A stretch of DNA of 64,000 nt from Odoribacter sp. UBA944 (GTDB taxonomy: Bacteria > Bacteroidota > Bacteroidia > Bacteroidales > Marinifilaceae). The stretch lies in NCBI GenBank assembly GCA_002293375.1, contig DBDA01000033.1, positions 42,058-106,057 of the forward strand, given 5' to 3'. The notes beneath the pieces were generated by a model, which ran no database searches, was not told where the DNA came from, and was given only the letters and a program-made list of their open reading frames with translations. A program made the position numbers and the translations under genes. Shown one piece after another: positions 16,240 through 25,714 of this stretch (position 1 is the stretch's first letter; every line of letters starts with the position of its first letter).

Positions 16240-17754
16240 ATGAGGAGAGTTTTACTGTTGTTGCTGGTCTTGTCGGGATCACTCCTGGCAACAGCCCAAT
16301 CATTGGTCATCAACGGATATGTCGTGATTGAAGAGAGCGGCACCGAGGGGACTAAGCTGACCATATCCAGGAACGGGGAGCATACCGAAGAACGGCATTT
16401 GGATAAAAGAGGGAAGTTTGATCTGAAGCTTGCCCTGGGGGCAGATTATGCGCTCTCTTTTGAAAGATCCGGCTACATCACCAAGAATGTGACGATCAAT
16501 ACGGAGGTTCCGGAGGAGGTGGTGGAGACCAATCCCGATTTTCCGCCTGTTCGGTTGATCATCAATTTGCTTCCCTTTATCGAAGGACCGGATCTGACCA
16601 TTTTTGAACAGCCGATCGCCATCCTGAATTACAACTACGAATTGGACGATTTTACTTTTGACAAGGAGTACGAAAGCAGTATCCGGGAACAGGTAAACAG
16701 AGCCGAGCAGGATGTCCGGACGGCGCTCACCCGGCAAAGTGCGGACGAACGGGCCCGAGAGAAGCTGTTCGCCGAGTTAGCCGCCAAGGGGCAAAGCAGT
16801 TTTGGGCAGAAGAGGTGGGAGGAGGCGATCGGATTCTGGACGGAGGCGTTGCAAGTCAAACCGGACAAGGAGGTCGAACAACGGATCGAGATGGCCCGCA
16901 AGGAGTTGGAGCTGGAAAGAGAGAATCTGCGACTGGCCGAGCTTAGAAAACAGGAAGCCGAGCAACAAAAAGCCGAAGCCGACCGAACGGCCCGGTATAC
17001 TCAATTGATTACGGCTGCCGACGGTTTTTTCAATGCCCGGTCGTATCAGGAGGCTATCCAAAATTACCGGCAAGCGTTGGAGGTAAAGCCCGGAGAGGGA
17101 TACCCCCGGGAGCGGATCATCAAGGCGGAAGAGGCGATGGTACTGCAAAAACAGCAACAGGAGTTGGCAGCAGAGAAAGAACGATTGGCTGCCAAGCAGA
17201 AAGCGGAGTTGATGGTGCGCTACAACCGGATCATTGAAAAAGCGGATGCGGGCGTCAAGGCGGAGCAGTACACGGTTGCCCGGACGTTGTTTCAGGAGGC
17301 CGACCAGTTGAATACCGGAGAATCCTATCCGCAGGAGCGGATCAAGGCCATCGATAACATCCTCAATTCGACCAAGTACCAGCAAAAATTGGCCGAATTT
17401 AAAAAACAGAAGGAGATTGCGGAACAGGAGATGTCGGGGAAAAATTACGCTGCCGCTAAATTTTATTTCCAGAAAGCAATGGGTATTTTACCCATTGAGA
17501 ATGAGGAGATCGGCAAGCGGATCGAAGAGATCGACCGCCTGATAGCGGCCGAACAAACCGCTCTTATCGAGAAGCAGTACAAGGAACAGATCGAAAAAGC
17601 GGACAAGGCCTGGAAGGAGAAAGCATACGCCGTTGCCCGTTTCTATTACCAGAAGGCGCTGGAGGTGAAACCCAAAGACGACTACGCTTCCAAGCAATTG
17701 GCCGAGGTGGAAAAGCACATCAGCGACCGAAGCGAAAAAACCGTGGAATTATAG
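16240..17754 (+). CDS. Secreted repeat-rich (TPR/coiled-coil) protein
   Basis: The 504-residue protein (start at 16240) has a cleavable signal peptide ending near LATAQS, then a carboxypeptidase-regulatory-like beta domain at about 20-90 (GYVVIEESGTEGTKLTI, LALGADYALSFERSGYI). From about 150 the chain is strongly helical and charged, with four or more imperfect copies of a unit of the form ARxYYQKALEVKPxxxYPxERI (around residues 200, 275, 350, 410 and 475), interspersed with QK/E-rich coiled coil. It is a periplasmic scaffold by appearance; I do not recognise a named family. It is followed 10 bases later by a barrel-protein gene. Confidence 0.75.
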   Translation: MRRVLLLLLVLSGSLLATAQSLVINGYVVIEESGTEGTKLTISRNGEHTEERHLDKRGKFDLKLALGADYALSFERSGYITKNVTINTEVPEEVVETNPDFPPVRLIINLLPFIEGPDLTIFEQPIAILNYNYELDDFTFDKEYESSIREQVNRAEQDVRTALTRQSADERAREKLFAELAAKGQSSFGQKRWEEAIGFWTEALQVKPDKEVEQRIEMARKELELERENLRLAELRKQEAEQQKAEADRTARYTQLITAADGFFNARSYQEAIQNYRQALEVKPGEGYPRERIIKAEEAMVLQKQQQELAAEKERLAAKQKAELMVRYNRIIEKADAGVKAEQYTVARTLFQEADQLNTGESYPQERIKAIDNILNSTKYQQKLAEFKKQKEIAEQEMSGKNYAAAKFYFQKAMGILPIENEEIGKRIEEIDRLIAAEQTALIEKQYKEQIEKADKAWKEKAYAVARFYYQKALEVKPKDDYASKQLAEVEKHISDRSEKTVEL

Positions 17755-17764
17755 CATACATCAC

Positions 17765-18403
17765 ATGAAGAAGATTTTTGCCGTTGTTACATTGCTCTTT
17801 AGCCTCGTTTCGATAGCCGAAGCGCAATATCGCCGGGGAGCGCAGCAATTTCTGTTGGGCGCCAACGGCGCCTATTCGGTCACTACGGGGGATTTTGGGA
17901 AGATCGCCAAGAACGGAATCGGCGCCAATCTCTCTGCCCGCTATCTGATTAATGAGGTCATCGGATTGGGGTTTGAAACCGGCTACCACAATTTCAAAAG
18001 CAAGATCGGGAGTAATACAGAGGTGTTGCAGGACAACAAATACCGGCTCGTACCGCTGCTGTTGGAGGCAACTTTCTATATCCCGACCTGGGACCGGAGC
18101 CTGCTCCCCTACTTGGGCGTACACTTCGGCGGTTACATGTCCCTGATCTCTGTATCAAAACAGGATCATTTCTACGGTTGGGAATCCATGGAGAAGAAGT
18201 TGAACTCCTTCTCCCCCGGAGGCGGCCCCCACGCTGGTTTGCTGATCGAACTGAACGAGTTCATCAAATTAGATCTCCGGCTGCGAGGCGACTATGTGGC
18301 CTCGATCGAAGCCGACTACTCGGACGATTACAATACCTACAACACCGGTTTCGACAAAATTCTCAACTTCGGCGGCAGCATCGGCCTGCTCTATACCTTC
18401 TGA
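17765..18403 (+). CDS. Small outer-membrane beta-barrel protein
   Basis: The 212-residue protein has a signal peptide (KKIFAVVTLLFSLVSIAEAQ) and alternating hydrophobic/polar segments with many Gly, Tyr and aromatic ends, ending in GLLYTF, a terminal-Phe barrel-assembly signature. It resembles the OmpA-like or PorT-like 8-stranded barrel families common in Bacteroidota. It lies 10 bases after the secreted repeat protein and is likely co-transcribed, suggesting a periplasmic-protein and barrel pair. Function unknown. Confidence 0.8.
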   Translation: MKKIFAVVTLLFSLVSIAEAQYRRGAQQFLLGANGAYSVTTGDFGKIAKNGIGANLSARYLINEVIGLGFETGYHNFKSKIGSNTEVLQDNKYRLVPLLLEATFYIPTWDRSLLPYLGVHFGGYMSLISVSKQDHFYGWESMEKKLNSFSPGGGPHAGLLIELNEFIKLDLRLRGDYVASIEADYSDDYNTYNTGFDKILNFGGSIGLLYTF

Positions 18404-18413
18404 GAAAGCCCGC

Positions 18414-19430
18414 CTATTTCACCTCCCAGGTATCGCCACTATTCAGCAGATCATCCATACACCGGATAGCGGAAATTTTCCGGACATCGGCGATCTGGTC
18501 ATCCAGCGCCTGGTCGTAGGTCTGCGCCTCTACCTCTCGGATCACGCCAAACGCCACCGGGAACTCCGGAGCCGACATATTCACCAGCATCCAGTGCAAA
18601 AACGGATTCGGCTCGTGCGCATCGTGCACCAGAATATCCTTTTCGGTTACACCGTCGCGCCCGATCTCCACCACTTTCAACTTCCCGCCGTCCAACACCA
18701 GCCCTTTGTCCCGGTTCTTGCCAAAGATCATCGGCTCCCCGTGCCGCAGGATCAACTGCCGCTCCTCCTTCAACTCCTTATCGGTAATAGCTGCGTGCAC
18801 GCCGTCGGCAAAGATCACGCAATTCTGTAACACCTCCACAACAGATGTACCCCGGTGCTTCACGGCCGACACCAGAACCTCCGCCGTCAACGCCACATTG
18901 GTGTCCAGCGAACGGGCAAAGAACTTGCTTTGCGCACCGATCGCCAATTCACCCGGATTGAACGGCGTCTCGATGGTCCCATAAGGAGAGGTTTTGGTCT
19001 TTACGCCCAACTTGGTGGTCGGCGAGTACTGCCCTTTGGTCAGGCCGTAAATCTCGTTGTTGAAAAGCAGCAGGGTCATGTCCACGTTCCGGCGGATAAC
19101 GTGGATAAAGTGGTTGCCGCCGATGGCCATCGCATCCCCGTCCCCGGACACCTGCAACACATTCAACTTCCGGTTGGCATTTTTCACCCCCGAAGCGATC
19201 GCAGCCGCCCGTCCGTGAATGGTATGGAAACCATAGGTATTCATGTAATACGGGAAACGGGAGGAGCACCCGATGCCGGATACAACCGCCCACGACTCCC
19301 GCGGATAGCCCAATTCCGCCATCGCTTTCCACACGGCATTGATGATCCCGTGGTCTCCGCAACCGGGGCACCAACGGATCTCCTGGTCGCTCTTAAAATC
19401 TTTCGGACTGTATTTTATTTCTTCTGACAT
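18414..19430 (-). CDS. korB: 2-oxoacid:ferredoxin oxidoreductase, beta subunit
   Basis: The 338-residue beta subunit binds thiamine diphosphate: GDGDAMAIGG followed about 27 residues later by FNNEIYGLTKGQ. CPGCGDHG near the N-terminus is the conserved Cys motif of this subunit. With KorA it converts a 2-oxoacid, most likely 2-oxoglutarate, plus CoA to acyl-CoA, CO2 and reduced ferredoxin, or runs in reverse in the reductive branch of the TCA cycle. The start at 19430 (MSEEIKYSP) is preferred over ATG at 19442. It is 18 bases downstream of korA. Confidence 0.9.
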   Translation of the reverse strand: MSEEIKYSPKDFKSDQEIRWCPGCGDHGIINAVWKAMAELGYPRESWAVVSGIGCSSRFPYYMNTYGFHTIHGRAAAIASGVKNANRKLNVLQVSGDGDAMAIGGNHFIHVIRRNVDMTLLLFNNEIYGLTKGQYSPTTKLGVKTKTSPYGTIETPFNPGELAIGAQSKFFARSLDTNVALTAEVLVSAVKHRGTSVVEVLQNCVIFADGVHAAITDKELKEERQLILRHGEPMIFGKNRDKGLVLDGGKLKVVEIGRDGVTEKDILVHDAHEPNPFLHWMLVNMSAPEFPVAFGVIREVEAQTYDQALDDQIADVRKISAIRCMDDLLNSGDTWEVK

Positions 19431-19448
19431 AGCATGTAACATATAACG

Positions 19449-21290
19449 TTAATCCAATAATTTTTCGATCTCGGCTTTCAGTTCCGCCACCGTAAACGGC
19501 AAGCCGGCCACTTTGTTGTATTGCAGGTAGGTGAATTGGGGGTGTCTGTTCCGCAGGTAAGCGGCAAATTGTCCCAAATTCAATTCGCACACCACGATTT
19601 TCCGGAAACGTCCCAACAGCTCCCCTGTATTCAGGGGCAGTGGATGGATGTAATGGAAATGGGCCAGGCTGACATCCCTGCCCTCCTTGCGTAACTCCTT
19701 CACCGTCGAGTAGAGGTGCCCGTAGGTTCCGCCCCACCCCACCACCAGTACGTCACCGCCGGCCTCGTTCCCGAACACCTCCTGCCGGGGAATACGTTGG
19801 GCTATGCGGGCCACCTTCTCTTCGCGCAGATCGGTCATGACCTGATGATTTTCGGGTACATAGCTGATGGTGCCGGTGATGTTCATCTTCTCCAGGCCAC
19901 CGATGCGGTGCTCCAGCCCCTTTGTCCCGGGGATGGCCAATGTCCGGGCCAGCGTCTCCAGATCCCGGTCGTAAGGTTTGTACGCATCTCCCTCTTTGGC
20001 CACGCGGGGGGTGATCTCCGGCAGGTCCGCCATCGCCGGGATCCGCCAAGGCTGTGCGCCGTTGGCCAGAAAGCCGTCCGTTAAAAGGATAACGGGAGTG
20101 GTGTGCTCCAAGGCAATCTTCCCAGCAGCAAAGGCGTAGTCAAAACAGTTGGCCGAGGTGCTGGCCGCGATCACCGGCATGGGACTCTCTCCGTTCCGGC
20201 CGTATAAAGCCTGCATCAGATCGGATTGCTCCGTTTTTGTCGGCAAGCCGGTGGAGGGACCTCCACGCTGTACGTCCACGATCACCAATGGCAACTCCGC
20301 CATTACGGCCAATCCGCAAGCCTCTGCTTTCAGCGCCAACCCCGGGCCGGAGGTGGTGGTGACGGCAAAGTTCCCGCCGTAGCTGGCGCCTATGGCGGTG
20401 CAAATCCCGGCAATCTCATCTTCTGCCTGGTAGGTCTTGGCGCCCAAATCCCGCCGGAGGGCTAACTCCTGCAAAATCTCCGTTGCCGGCGTAATTGGAT
20501 AGGAACCGCAAAACAACGGCAACCCTGATTTTTCTGCCGCAGCCAGCAATCCCCACGCCGTCGCCCGGTTTCCGGTGATGGTGCGGTATTTGCCTTTGGC
20601 AATGTGTGCAGGGGCTACCCGGTAATGCACTGCGAGGGCGTGCACATTGGCGGCGTAGTTGTAACCGGCACGCATAGCCAGTTTATTGGCCGAAGCTACA
20701 ACCGGTTTTTTGCAAAATTTCCCGTCGAAGAAAGCTTCGGTGTGTTCTACGGAGCGATCGAACATCCAATAGGTCATTCCCAAAGCGAACATGTTTTTGC
20801 ACCGAACCACCGATTTTTTGTCTAAACCGGTCTCTTTCAGCGCTTCGGTGGTCAGGAGGGTGATGTTCACCGGAACCGTGTTGTAGTCCGCCAGTGTGTT
20901 GTCAGTTAGCGGATTGACAGCGTAACCCGCTTTTTCCAGATTTTTGTCGGAAAAAGCATCCGTGTCCACAATGATGGTCCCTGCTTTTTTTACCCAACGC
21001 AGGTTGGCTTTGAGAGCTGCCGGATTCATAGCCACCAGCACGTCGGCCAAGTCGCCCGGCGTGGTGATCCGCTCTTCTCCGAAATGCACCTGGAAACCCG
21101 ATACACCGCCGACAGTGCCTTGCGGTGCGCGGATCTCCGCCGGATAGTCCGGAAAGGTGGCCACATCGTTCCCAAACAACGCAGCGGTATCCGAAAATTG
21201 CTGTCCCGTCAATTGCATCCCGTCTCCGGAATCACCCGAAAAGCGGATGACAATATCCTGCTTCTCGATCATTTTTACCTCTTGACTCAT
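19449..21290 (-). CDS. korA: 2-oxoacid:ferredoxin oxidoreductase, fused gamma-alpha subunit
   Basis: The 613-residue protein joins a gamma domain (RFSGDSGDGMQLTGQQF near the start, to about residue 185) to the alpha domain (from about 215, GNRATAWGLLAAAEKSGLP, YPITPATEILQEL, TTTSGPGLALKAE). This architecture is typical of two-subunit 2-oxoglutarate:ferredoxin oxidoreductases in Bacteroidota. The substrate is inferred from architecture; pyruvate or branched-chain 2-oxoacids are less likely. A second in-frame ATG seven codons in is possible. Confidence 0.9.
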   Translation of the reverse strand: MSQEVKMIEKQDIVIRFSGDSGDGMQLTGQQFSDTAALFGNDVATFPDYPAEIRAPQGTVGGVSGFQVHFGEERITTPGDLADVLVAMNPAALKANLRWVKKAGTIIVDTDAFSDKNLEKAGYAVNPLTDNTLADYNTVPVNITLLTTEALKETGLDKKSVVRCKNMFALGMTYWMFDRSVEHTEAFFDGKFCKKPVVASANKLAMRAGYNYAANVHALAVHYRVAPAHIAKGKYRTITGNRATAWGLLAAAEKSGLPLFCGSYPITPATEILQELALRRDLGAKTYQAEDEIAGICTAIGASYGGNFAVTTTSGPGLALKAEACGLAVMAELPLVIVDVQRGGPSTGLPTKTEQSDLMQALYGRNGESPMPVIAASTSANCFDYAFAAGKIALEHTTPVILLTDGFLANGAQPWRIPAMADLPEITPRVAKEGDAYKPYDRDLETLARTLAIPGTKGLEHRIGGLEKMNITGTISYVPENHQVMTDLREEKVARIAQRIPRQEVFGNEAGGDVLVVGWGGTYGHLYSTVKELRKEGRDVSLAHFHYIHPLPLNTGELLGRFRKIVVCELNLGQFAAYLRNRHPQFTYLQYNKVAGLPFTVAELKAEIEKLLD

Positions 21291-21362
21291 GATAATTTAG
21301 AATGTAGCTTTTAAATTTCTGATTGTTTCGGTTTTCAACCCCAATTTTGTCGCAAAACCGGG

Positions 21363-21393
21363 TAAAGGTAGCGAATCGTATATTCTTAACAAA
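21363..21393 (-). promoter_or_regulatory. Promoter of korAB
   Basis: On the minus strand TTTG (21393-21390), 19 bases, then TACCTTTA (21370-21363), one mismatch from TAnnTTTG. A leader of about 65 bases would precede korA. Confidence 0.5.
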
Positions 21394-21420
21394 CATTGAA
21401 TCTTTTTTTTTTCTTTTCCG

Positions 21421-21428
21421 TATCTTTA
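21421..21428 (+). promoter_or_regulatory. Possible -7 box of the MscS-like gene
   Basis: TATCTTTA is one mismatch from TAnnTTTG; TTG at 21396-21398 is 22 bases upstream, slightly far. Transcription would start about 15-20 bases before the ATG at 21451. Confidence 0.35.
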
Positions 21429-21450
21429 AACCCAGTAACAAAGAGAGTGT

Positions 21451-22983
21451 ATGAAAAAAATTTTACCGGGATTTTTGGTTTTTTTCCTGTTCGCCGGGAT
21501 CTGGAGTGGTTGCAAAAAGCCGTCCGACCGGAAAGTGTCCGAAGAAAACAAAGCAAAAAACGAATTCCTGATCAGCGAAGATCAGGTCGGAGTCATCACT
21601 AAAGGGATGTCCATCAATGATCTGTATGGGATATTCCCGGCAAAAAGTATTAAAAAGATCAAAACCAAAGCTGATGTTGTATCCGATGCCGACGATACGT
21701 ATTACATCTACGGCTATGATAACAAATTGCTGTTTATCATCAGCGCCGCAAGAGAGAACGATCTCCGCTCCGGAATCAACCGGATCGATGTGAAAGATAA
21801 GCGGTTTGTAACAGAAAAAGGGATCGGGCTCACTTCATCTGTCGGAGAGATCCGTAAAGCCTATGATCTGATCGATTTTATTCCCACAACGAACGAGATT
21901 ATCCTGTTCATACCGGAAATAGACGCCAATTTTGAAATCAATAAAAACAGCTTACCGGGAACCGCCTGGAACGACTCTACCGGCATCGTCGATAACAATG
22001 TCCCGGACTCGACGACCATAACCGCACTGACCGTTTTCTGGACATATACACGGGAGAGTGTTGTTTCCGGGACATTCTGGCACGATCTGTTTTACAAATT
22101 CTTAGACTGGTGCAAAACAGAACTTCCTTCCATTGCGATCTTGATCCTGTTTTTTATGGGAGCGTTGTATTTACTGAAAATCATCAACAAACGGATCAAT
22201 AAAGTGGCAGCCAACCGGGCGAAAAGGACAATAAATACGGATCACGGCGAAACGCAGAAAAGGATCAAAACCCTTGCCGGCATCATCAACAGTATCGGAA
22301 ACATTATTCTTTGGGTTATTTTCCTGTTGATTTTGTTGAGTAAATTCAATATCAACATCGCTCCGATTCTGGCCAGTGCAGGGATCATAGGGTTGGCGGT
22401 AGGGTTCGGAGCGCAGGAGTTGGTCCGGGATTTTATTTCCGGTTTTTTCATCCTGCTGGAAAATCAGGTACGGACCGGCGACACTGCTATTATTAACGGG
22501 ACCAGCGGAACCGTAGAAGATATCGAAATGCGAACCATTACACTGCGGGACGCTTCCGGAGTAGTCCACATTTTTCAGAACGGCAAAATCAACTCGCTTT
22601 CCAACATGACGAAGGGATGGTCTGCCGCCGTGGTGGATATCGGAGTGGCCTACAAAGAAGATACGGACACCGTTACACGTATTATGCAGGAAATAGGGCA
22701 AGAAATGTTGAAAGAACCGGATTTAAATGCCAAAATGCGAGGCTCCGTCGAAGTCTTGGGGATCGATCAGTTTGGGGACAATGCGGTTATGCTGACGGTC
22801 AGGATCAGGACACAAGCTGGAGAACAATGGGATATCGCCCGGGAATTTCGCAGACGGGTGAAAAAAACATTCGACGCTCAAGAGATTGATTTCAAAGTTC
22901 CGCGCAACCAACTCTTCAACGTGAATGCCCCTAATTCCATTCCAATCCGGATTATCAGCAATGATCCGGCAAAAGAGTCCTGA
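21451..22983 (+). CDS. MscS-family mechanosensitive channel with an extra N-terminal periplasmic domain
   Basis: The 510-residue protein opens with a signal-like segment ending in SGC (Cys21); the residue three before the Cys is Trp, so the lipobox is imperfect. Residues about 22-215 form an extra soluble domain (KGMSINDLYGIFP, DDTYYIYGYDNKLLFII, LTSSVGEIRKAYDLIDF). Membrane segments follow at about 227-245 and 282-297, then the MscS pore helix (PILASAGIIGLAVGFGAQEL) and the cytoplasmic beta domain (QVRTGDTAIINGTSGTVEDI). Channels of this family relieve hypo-osmotic stress. The N-terminal domain may sense envelope state or ligand; this is inference. The gene precedes corA by 11 bases. Confidence 0.85.
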   Translation: MKKILPGFLVFFLFAGIWSGCKKPSDRKVSEENKAKNEFLISEDQVGVITKGMSINDLYGIFPAKSIKKIKTKADVVSDADDTYYIYGYDNKLLFIISAARENDLRSGINRIDVKDKRFVTEKGIGLTSSVGEIRKAYDLIDFIPTTNEIILFIPEIDANFEINKNSLPGTAWNDSTGIVDNNVPDSTTITALTVFWTYTRESVVSGTFWHDLFYKFLDWCKTELPSIAILILFFMGALYLLKIINKRINKVAANRAKRTINTDHGETQKRIKTLAGIINSIGNIILWVIFLLILLSKFNINIAPILASAGIIGLAVGFGAQELVRDFISGFFILLENQVRTGDTAIINGTSGTVEDIEMRTITLRDASGVVHIFQNGKINSLSNMTKGWSAAVVDIGVAYKEDTDTVTRIMQEIGQEMLKEPDLNAKMRGSVEVLGIDQFGDNAVMLTVRIRTQAGEQWDIAREFRRRVKKTFDAQEIDFKVPRNQLFNVNAPNSIPIRIISNDPAKES

Positions 22984-22994
22984 ATCTCTTTGAA

Positions 22995-24056
22995 ATGGCT
23001 CGTTTTTTAAAAAACAAACAAGCTTCCCAAGGGGCAGCGCCCGGATCCCTGATCTTTGAAGGACGACCGAAGATGAAACACTCCATATTGCAGATGGTGC
23101 AATACAACGGGGAATTTTTAAAAGAGGAAAACCTGAGCTCTTTCCACAACATCGAATCCTACATCTCCGATGAACAGGTAAGCTGGTTCTCTCTCTACGG
23201 GCTCTCCGAAACCAGCTATCTGGAACAGTTGGAAAAAGCGTGTACGATCCCTCCGCTGATCCTGGAAGATATCCTGAATACGGACGAACGGCCAAAAATG
23301 CTGGAAGACAAAGAGCACATCTTCATCATTACCAAGGCCTTTCATTTCGACGCTGCTACGAAGAAGACGCAAATGGAGCAGATCTCCCTGATATTGGGCA
23401 GACAATACCTGATCACTATCCAAGAATCGGATCATCCCTATTTTGAAGATGTCAACAAACGGCTTCACTCCGGCGTGACCAAAATCCGCAATTATACGCC
23501 CGATTACCTCTGTTATACCCTGCTGGATACATTGGTCGACAGTTACATCCTGAATATTGAAAAACTGGGGAATCAGATCGAGCAATTAGAAGAACAACTG
23601 TTGACAACCGATAAACAGGTCATCCGGGACATCTACCACTACAAAACCGAATTGACTTATATCCGAAAGAACATACGGCCGGTCAAGGAATTAACAACCC
23701 GCTTTATGGCGTCCGATTCGGAGTTGATCCATCCCCGGACATTCAGTTACCTGAAAGATTTGGATAGCCTGGTGACACAATCCCTGGAAGCATTGGAGAT
23801 CTATTACACCATGACTTCCGACCAACAGAACATTTATAACAGCAACATCAACAACAGCGTCAACGAGATTATGCGGGTGCTGACGGTTTTTTCCGCCATC
23901 TTTATTCCGTTGACGTTTTTAGTAGGCGTATATGGGATGAATTTCGAATACATGCCGGAGTTACAATATCCTCAAGGATATTACATCCTCTGGGGGGGCA
24001 TGGTACTCATTGCCGTCGTTATGCTGTTTTACTTTAAAAAGAAGCGGTGGTTTTAG
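22995..24056 (+). CDS. corA: CorA-family magnesium transporter
   Basis: The 353-residue protein has the CorA signature YGMN after the first of two C-terminal transmembrane helices (about 296-315 and 328-346), with the usual long cytoplasmic N-terminal funnel domain. It should form a homopentameric Mg2+ (possibly Co2+ or Ni2+) channel. Start at 22995, 11 bases after the MscS-like gene, so both ion-homeostasis proteins are probably one transcript. The C-terminus KKKRWF is typical. Confidence 0.93.
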   Translation: MARFLKNKQASQGAAPGSLIFEGRPKMKHSILQMVQYNGEFLKEENLSSFHNIESYISDEQVSWFSLYGLSETSYLEQLEKACTIPPLILEDILNTDERPKMLEDKEHIFIITKAFHFDAATKKTQMEQISLILGRQYLITIQESDHPYFEDVNKRLHSGVTKIRNYTPDYLCYTLLDTLVDSYILNIEKLGNQIEQLEEQLLTTDKQVIRDIYHYKTELTYIRKNIRPVKELTTRFMASDSELIHPRTFSYLKDLDSLVTQSLEALEIYYTMTSDQQNIYNSNINNSVNEIMRVLTVFSAIFIPLTFLVGVYGMNFEYMPELQYPQGYYILWGGMVLIAVVMLFYFKKKRWF

Positions 24057-24061
24057 GGGAC

Positions 24062-24092
24062 AAAAAAGCAGGCCGTTGGGGCCTGCTTTTTT
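24062..24092. terminator. Bidirectional terminator between corA and rplQ
   Basis: AAAAAAGCAGGCC (24062-24074) pairs perfectly with GGCCTGCTTTTTT (24080-24092) across a 5-base loop. A-run on one side and T-run on the other make it work for both corA and the ribosomal train that ends at rplQ. Confidence 0.92.
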
Positions 24093-24114
24093 TCTATTCG
24101 ACGGTATTACCAGC

Positions 24115-24702
24115 TTACTCGGCTTTCGCCTCTTCAGTGTCCGGTGTTTCCGGAGCAGACGCTCCTTCTGCAACCGCTACAGGAGTCTCTTCCGCCACTG
24201 CGGTAGCAACTTCTTCCGTTGCTACTGCCGGTGTTTCTTCTGTTACCGCAGCCGGAGCAGCCGCCTCACCAGCTTTTTTCGCAGAGGGCCTTCTTCTCCG
24301 GGTCGATGTTTTTTTTGTTTCGGTTTTTACCTCCGTATACGTTGCATTGAAATCCACCAGTTCGATGATGCACATCTCTGCATTGTCCCCAATCCGGTTG
24401 CCGGTTTTCAGGATACGGGTGTATCCGCCGGGACGGTTGGCGATTTTCGGGGCCACTTCGCCGAAAAGTTCGGTGATGGCCTCTTTCTGACCGAGATAAC
24501 TGAATACCGTACGGCGGGAGTGCATCGTGTCGTTCTTACTTTTGGTAATCAACGGCTCCACATAAATTTTCAGTGCTTTAGCTTTGGCTACCGTAGTAGT
24601 GATCCGCTTGTGCAGGATCAGAGAGGTTGCCATATTGGAGAGCAATGCCTTTCTGTGTGCACTCTTTCTGCTCAGGTGATTAAATTTCTTCTTATGTCTC
24701 AT
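24115..24702 (-). CDS. rplQ: 50S ribosomal protein L17 with long acidic-alanine tail
   Basis: Residues 1-120 are canonical L17 ([40 protein letters not shown]), which lines the polypeptide exit side of the 50S subunit. The protein continues to 195 residues with a basic patch (RRRRPSAKK) and then about 60 residues of Ala, Glu, Val, Thr and Pro, whereas E. coli L17 has 127. The tail is low-complexity and probably disordered. It is the last gene of the train, 5 bases after rpoA. Confidence 0.95.
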   Translation of the reverse strand: MRHKKKFNHLSRKSAHRKALLSNMATSLILHKRITTTVAKAKALKIYVEPLITKSKNDTMHSRRTVFSYLGQKEAITELFGEVAPKIANRPGGYTRILKTGNRIGDNAEMCIIELVDFNATYTEVKTETKKTSTRRRRPSAKKAGEAAAPAAVTEETPAVATEEVATAVAEETPVAVAEGASAPETPDTEEAKAE

Positions 24703-24707
24703 TTTCC

Positions 24708-25700
24708 TTATTCCTTGTCTAATTTATACTTCGATACATCCATGCCGAATTCCAAGCTGTTGTCATCCAACAGCGCTTCCAGTTCAGTCAGCGATTTCTT
24801 TCCGAAATTGCGGAACTTCAACAGGTCGTTCTTGTTGAATTTCACCAATTCACCCAACGTATCTACTTCGGCTGCCTTCAGGCAATTCAACGCCCGTACC
24901 GACAGATCCATATCTACCAATTTGGTCTTCAGCAGTTGGCGCATTTTCAGCACCTCTTCGTCAAACTCTTCGTTCCCGTATTTGTCTTCGGTTTCCAAGG
25001 TGATCTTTTCGTCCGAGAAGAGCATAAAATGGTGGATCAGTATCTTGGCAGCCTCTTTCAACGCATCGGTCGGATGGATAGAACCGTCGGTTTCGATCTC
25101 AATGACAAGACGTTCGTAGTCCGTTTTGCCTTCCACCCGGTAATTTTCCACCTCGTATTTCACATTCCGGATCGGAGTGTAGATGGCGTCGATCGGAATA
25201 AATCCCATTTCAGCATCCGCCGGCATGTTCTCCGGACCGGGCACATACCCACGCCCTTTCTGGACAGTCAACTCTATCTGAAGGTTGACGGTAGACTCCA
25301 TGTTACAGATAACCAGATCGCTATTCAGCACTTCGAAACCTGTCAGGAAGCGGTTCATATCCCCCGCTGTGAACGTTTTCTGACCGGACACCAAAACCGT
25401 TAGCTTTTCTTCCTCCGCATCCTCCACTTTTCGCTTGAACCGAACCTGCTTCAGATTCAGGATCATCTCCGTTACGTCCTCAATAACCCCCGGAATGGTA
25501 GCAAATTCGTGATCCACTCCCTGGATTTTTATGCCGGTAATCGCAAACCCTTCCAGCGAAGATAGCAGAATTCTGCGCAAAGGATTACCAATGGTGATAC
25601 CGTAACCCGGCTCCAACGGACGGAATTCGAATTTACCGAATTTGGCCGTCGACTCCAGCATGATCACTTTGTCCGGTCTCTGGAAAGCTAATATTGCCAT
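24708..25700 (-). CDS. rpoA: RNA polymerase alpha subunit
   Basis: The 330-residue protein has the N-terminal dimerisation domain ([33 protein letters not shown]) and the C-terminal domain with helix-hairpin-helix ([34 protein letters not shown]), the UP-element and activator contact surface. The start [12 protein letters not shown] at 25700 is the family start; the frame is open upstream but overlaps rpsD. Confidence 0.97.
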   Translation of the reverse strand: MAILAFQRPDKVIMLESTAKFGKFEFRPLEPGYGITIGNPLRRILLSSLEGFAITGIKIQGVDHEFATIPGVIEDVTEMILNLKQVRFKRKVEDAEEEKLTVLVSGQKTFTAGDMNRFLTGFEVLNSDLVICNMESTVNLQIELTVQKGRGYVPGPENMPADAEMGFIPIDAIYTPIRNVKYEVENYRVEGKTDYERLVIEIETDGSIHPTDALKEAAKILIHHFMLFSDEKITLETEDKYGNEEFDEEVLKMRQLLKTKLVDMDLSVRALNCLKAAEVDTLGELVKFNKNDLLKFRNFGKKSLTELEALLDDNSLEFGMDVSKYKLDKE

Positions 25701-25714
25701 AGATAGTTTATTTA

